From positions 32,829 through 96,828 of the forward strand of contig DAOUET010000050.1 of NCBI GenBank assembly GCA_034430155.1: DNA of 64,000 bases. The letters are read 5' to 3'. The stretch comes from DAOUET01 sp034430155 (GTDB lineage Bacteria > Chloroflexota > Anaerolineae > Anaerolineales > UBA4823). Below, one piece after another: positions 61,832 through 64,000 of the stretch (positions are counted from its first letter, which is position 1; each line of letters starts with the position of its first letter). The notes beneath the pieces were generated by a model. It did no database searches. It saw nothing but the letters and a program-made list of their open reading frames with translations, and was not told the DNA's origin. A program made the position numbers and the translations under genes.

Positions 61832-64000
61832 ATGGCACTTTCTTCTCTCCTGAGTCATTGGCGAGCTGAGCCCACCATCGCTACGAATGTGGTTGAATGG
61901 CGCACGTTGGCTGCCCATCCAGCCCAACTCGAATCCTTGCCTGAAGGATTGCATCCGGGGCTGGTCGCCGCACTTCAGGTAAATAAGATTAAAGGTCTCT
62001 ATACCCACCAATCTGTAGCCTGGCGGCTGGTAAATGCTGGTCAGAACGTGGCAATCGTCACTGGCACAGCCAGTGGCAAGACCTTATGCTATAACCTGCC
62101 TGTGCTGAACCGGCTTCTCCATCATCCCGAAAGCCGTGCTCTCTACCTTTTCCCCACAAAAGCGCTCGCACAAGATCAGGCAGAAACCCTGAGAGATTTA
62201 CTTAAATCAATTTCCGTAGAAGAAGAGGGCGATTTCGAGTCCCCTCCGAAAAGTCCTGTTGGAACAAGGCTGTCAGGCAATTTCCCTGCTGATTTAGCCG
62301 TATCGGTTTATGACGGCGATACGCCCTCGTATGCCCGACCCGTTATTCGGGAAAACGCCCGTATTGTATTATCCAATCCTGACATGCTTCACGCGGGGAT
62401 TTTACCTCACCATACCCGCTGGGTAGAATTTTTAAAAAATCTTGATTTCATTATTATTGACGAGATACATGCCTATAGGGGTGTATTTGGCTCTCATGTA
62501 GCCAATGTCATCCGGCGTATTAAAAGGATCGCTGATTTTTATTCCGCCAGACCCCAATTTATCATGACATCGGCCACCATCGCAAATCCCCTTGAATTGG
62601 CTGAACACCTGGTTGAAGAGAAGGTTGCCCTGGTCGATCAAAATGGATCCGCCCGTGGGTTGCAGCATTTTCTGATTTACAACCCACCCATTGTTGATCG
62701 AGAACTTGGCCTCCGGCGTAGCGCTTTGCTGGAAAGCGTACATCTGGCTGAGGACTTATTACAGTACAACATTCAGACAATCATCTTCGGACGGGCGCGA
62801 CGTACAATAGAAATAATGCTCACTTATCTCAAGGGAAACGATCATCCATACCAAGGCAGCGATATCGACGATGTCCTTAGAGGAAGTGATCAATTTGAGC
62901 ATACCCCCCAGAATAACAATGAAATTCGCGGTTACAGGAGCGGTTACCTGCCGAGCACACGCCGTTCAATCGAGCGTGGATTACGTCAGGGCGAGGTGCG
63001 GGCTGTGGTGACAACCAACGCTCTCGAGCTTGGCGTCGACATAGGCGGCATGGGCGCAGCCATTCTAGCGGGCTACCCGGGTTCTATTGCTGCTACCTGG
63101 CAACAAGCTGGGCGGGCTGGTCGTGGAACCCTTGATTCTCTGGCGGTCTTGGTTGCTACTGCCAGCCCTTTGGACCAGTTCCTCGCCCACCATCCAGAAT
63201 ATTTTTTTGAACGTTCTCCCGAACAAGCATTGGTCAACCCTGATAACCTGTTAATCTTATTGTGGCACCTACGCTGCGCTGCTTTTGAGATGCCCTTCAA
63301 GAATGGAGATTCCTTTGGACGGGTTAATGGTTTTAGATTGGCTGAATTCCTCGAATACCTGGAAGGGGTGGGCGACCTACACCATTCAGGAGGGAAATAT
63401 TTTTGGATGTCAGATAAATATCCTGCCGATGAAGTTTCTCTGCGGAGCGCCTCACCGGAACGCGTATTGCTTCAACAACCGGATTTGAACTCATGGGTTA
63501 CTTTCGGCGAGGTTGATCTAGAAAGTGCTCCATGGATGGTGCATCCAAATGCGGTCTATCTTCATGAGGCGCGGTCGTATCTGGTTGAACAATTGGATTT
63601 GGATGGAAGGCTTGCCCACTTACGTCCTGAGAATTTGGACTATTACACCACACCGATAACCGAAACAACCGTGCAGCTCCTAAACTTAATGGTCCAATCT
63701 GAGGCAATCGCTGCGATTAAATCCTATGGGGATATCCAGGTTACAACTCAGGTTAAAGGTTATCGTAAAGTCAAATGGTACACACATGAGAGTCTCGGCC
63801 AGGGTGAACTTGATCTCCCCCCCAGTGACTTGTCGACTACGGGTTATTGGATAACCCTTTCAGAAGAATGCGTATCCCGCCTGCGCAAATCAGGCCTTTG
63901 GAGCAATGATCCCAATCGATATGGGTTAAATTGGTCTCTTCAGCGTAAGCGCACTCGTGCTCGGGATGAATATCGCTGCCAGATTTGCGGGGTTCAAGAG
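61832..64000 (+). CDS. DEAD/DEAH-box helicase with DUF1998-type architecture, MrfA-like (partial)
   Basis: The frame is open from ATG 61832 to the window end, 723 codons, and continues beyond. Helicase domain 1 has Walker A GTASGKT (about residues 78-84), DEIH (210-213) and TSATIANPLELA; domain 2 has TNALELGVDIGGMGA and QAGRAGRG. These match the YprA/MrfA group implicated in repair of mitomycin damage in Bacillus. The Zn-binding tail expected later begins with RDEYRCQICG (Cys716, Cys719), which looks like the first half of an HNH-type zinc finger. The rest of the protein is outside the window. No strong Shine-Dalgarno is seen. Confidence 0.85.
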   Translation, partial: MALSSLLSHWRAEPTIATNVVEWRTLAAHPAQLESLPEGLHPGLVAALQVNKIKGLYTHQSVAWRLVNAGQNVAIVTGTASGKTLCYNLPVLNRLLHHPESRALYLFPTKALAQDQAETLRDLLKSISVEEEGDFESPPKSPVGTRLSGNFPADLAVSVYDGDTPSYARPVIRENARIVLSNPDMLHAGILPHHTRWVEFLKNLDFIIIDEIHAYRGVFGSHVANVIRRIKRIADFYSARPQFIMTSATIANPLELAEHLVEEKVALVDQNGSARGLQHFLIYNPPIVDRELGLRRSALLESVHLAEDLLQYNIQTIIFGRARRTIEIMLTYLKGNDHPYQGSDIDDVLRGSDQFEHTPQNNNEIRGYRSGYLPSTRRSIERGLRQGEVRAVVTTNALELGVDIGGMGAAILAGYPGSIAATWQQAGRAGRGTLDSLAVLVATASPLDQFLAHHPEYFFERSPEQALVNPDNLLILLWHLRCAAFEMPFKNGDSFGRVNGFRLAEFLEYLEGVGDLHHSGGKYFWMSDKYPADEVSLRSASPERVLLQQPDLNSWVTFGEVDLESAPWMVHPNAVYLHEARSYLVEQLDLDGRLAHLRPENLDYYTTPITETTVQLLNLMVQSEAIAAIKSYGDIQVTTQVKGYRKVKWYTHESLGQGELDLPPSDLSTTGYWITLSEECVSRLRKSGLWSNDPNRYGLNWSLQRKRTRARDEYRCQICGVQE

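Overview
The window is about 64 kb of bacterial chromosome with moderate GC, dense coding, short operons and frequent 4-14 bp gene overlaps. The gene content fits an anaerobic or facultative Chloroflexota bacterium, most likely Anaerolineae. The reasons are a NuoEF-like fusion paired with a selenocysteine formate dehydrogenase, a secreted-type Thr/Pro repeat protein, a mycothiol-ligase-like cysteinyl-tRNA synthetase, class III PPK2 and a DHA2 transporter. The phylum assignment is an inference from family knowledge; no rRNA or tRNA gene was found to confirm it.

Layout. 1-4975: tail of a complex I operon (nuoG partial, H, I, J, K, N) ending at a good intrinsic terminator; nuoL and nuoM are absent between nuoK and nuoN. 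4976-5296: non-coding, with a degenerate palindromic dispersed repeat. 5297-9722: a thioesterase on the minus strand, then a wHTH plus periplasmic-binding-like regulator and a complete tungstate ABC importer (tupABC). 9768-13563: glycolate oxidase glcDEF on the minus strand. 13725-21002: a decayed sucrase/ferredoxin-like gene, an M48 peptidase, dinB, prolyl oligopeptidase and an ABC exporter pair. 21055-32149: rtcA, a membrane M28-like protein, a flippase-like protein with an extracytoplasmic domain, GH38, GH13 and an MFS exporter, tightly packed on one strand. 32268-40059: ppk2, a stop-interrupted Thr/Pro-rich surface protein, an HD-GYP sensor, a DUF6504-like protein, a CPBP protease, an MFS protein and a small Fe-S protein. 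40174-44252: acnA-cysS on the minus strand. 44253-44692: non-coding, with two interleaved inverted repeats. 44693-52897: alpha/beta hydrolase, MFS protein, glpK, a glpA-glpB fusion and glpC. 53014-58504: NAD-linked formate dehydrogenase (fdhB-fdhA, in-frame TGA read as selenocysteine with a SECIS-like hairpin), a DUF4062-like protein and a small membrane protein. 58544-64000: alkyl-DHAP-synthase-like protein, glpD and a partial MrfA-like helicase running off the window.

How the genes fit together. Glycerol enters through GlpK and is oxidised as glycerol-3-phosphate by two separate routes: GlpAB-GlpC (quinone-linked, anaerobic type) and GlpD. The DHAP produced could also feed the alkyl-DHAP-synthase-like enzyme next to glpD. 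The formate dehydrogenase needs tungsten or molybdenum; the TupABC importer and its probable metal-sensing regulator in the same window fit that demand. NADH from FdhAB and electrons from glycolate and glycerol-3-phosphate would feed complex I and the quinone pool.

The most notable observations are the selenoprotein FdhA with its SECIS and missing NuoG-type His-Cys3 cluster, two genes interrupted by single in-frame stops (13725-14195 and 33158-35146), the nuoK-nuoN junction, the GlpA-GlpB fusion, the flippase/glycosidase cluster and the interleaved inverted repeats ahead of acnA.
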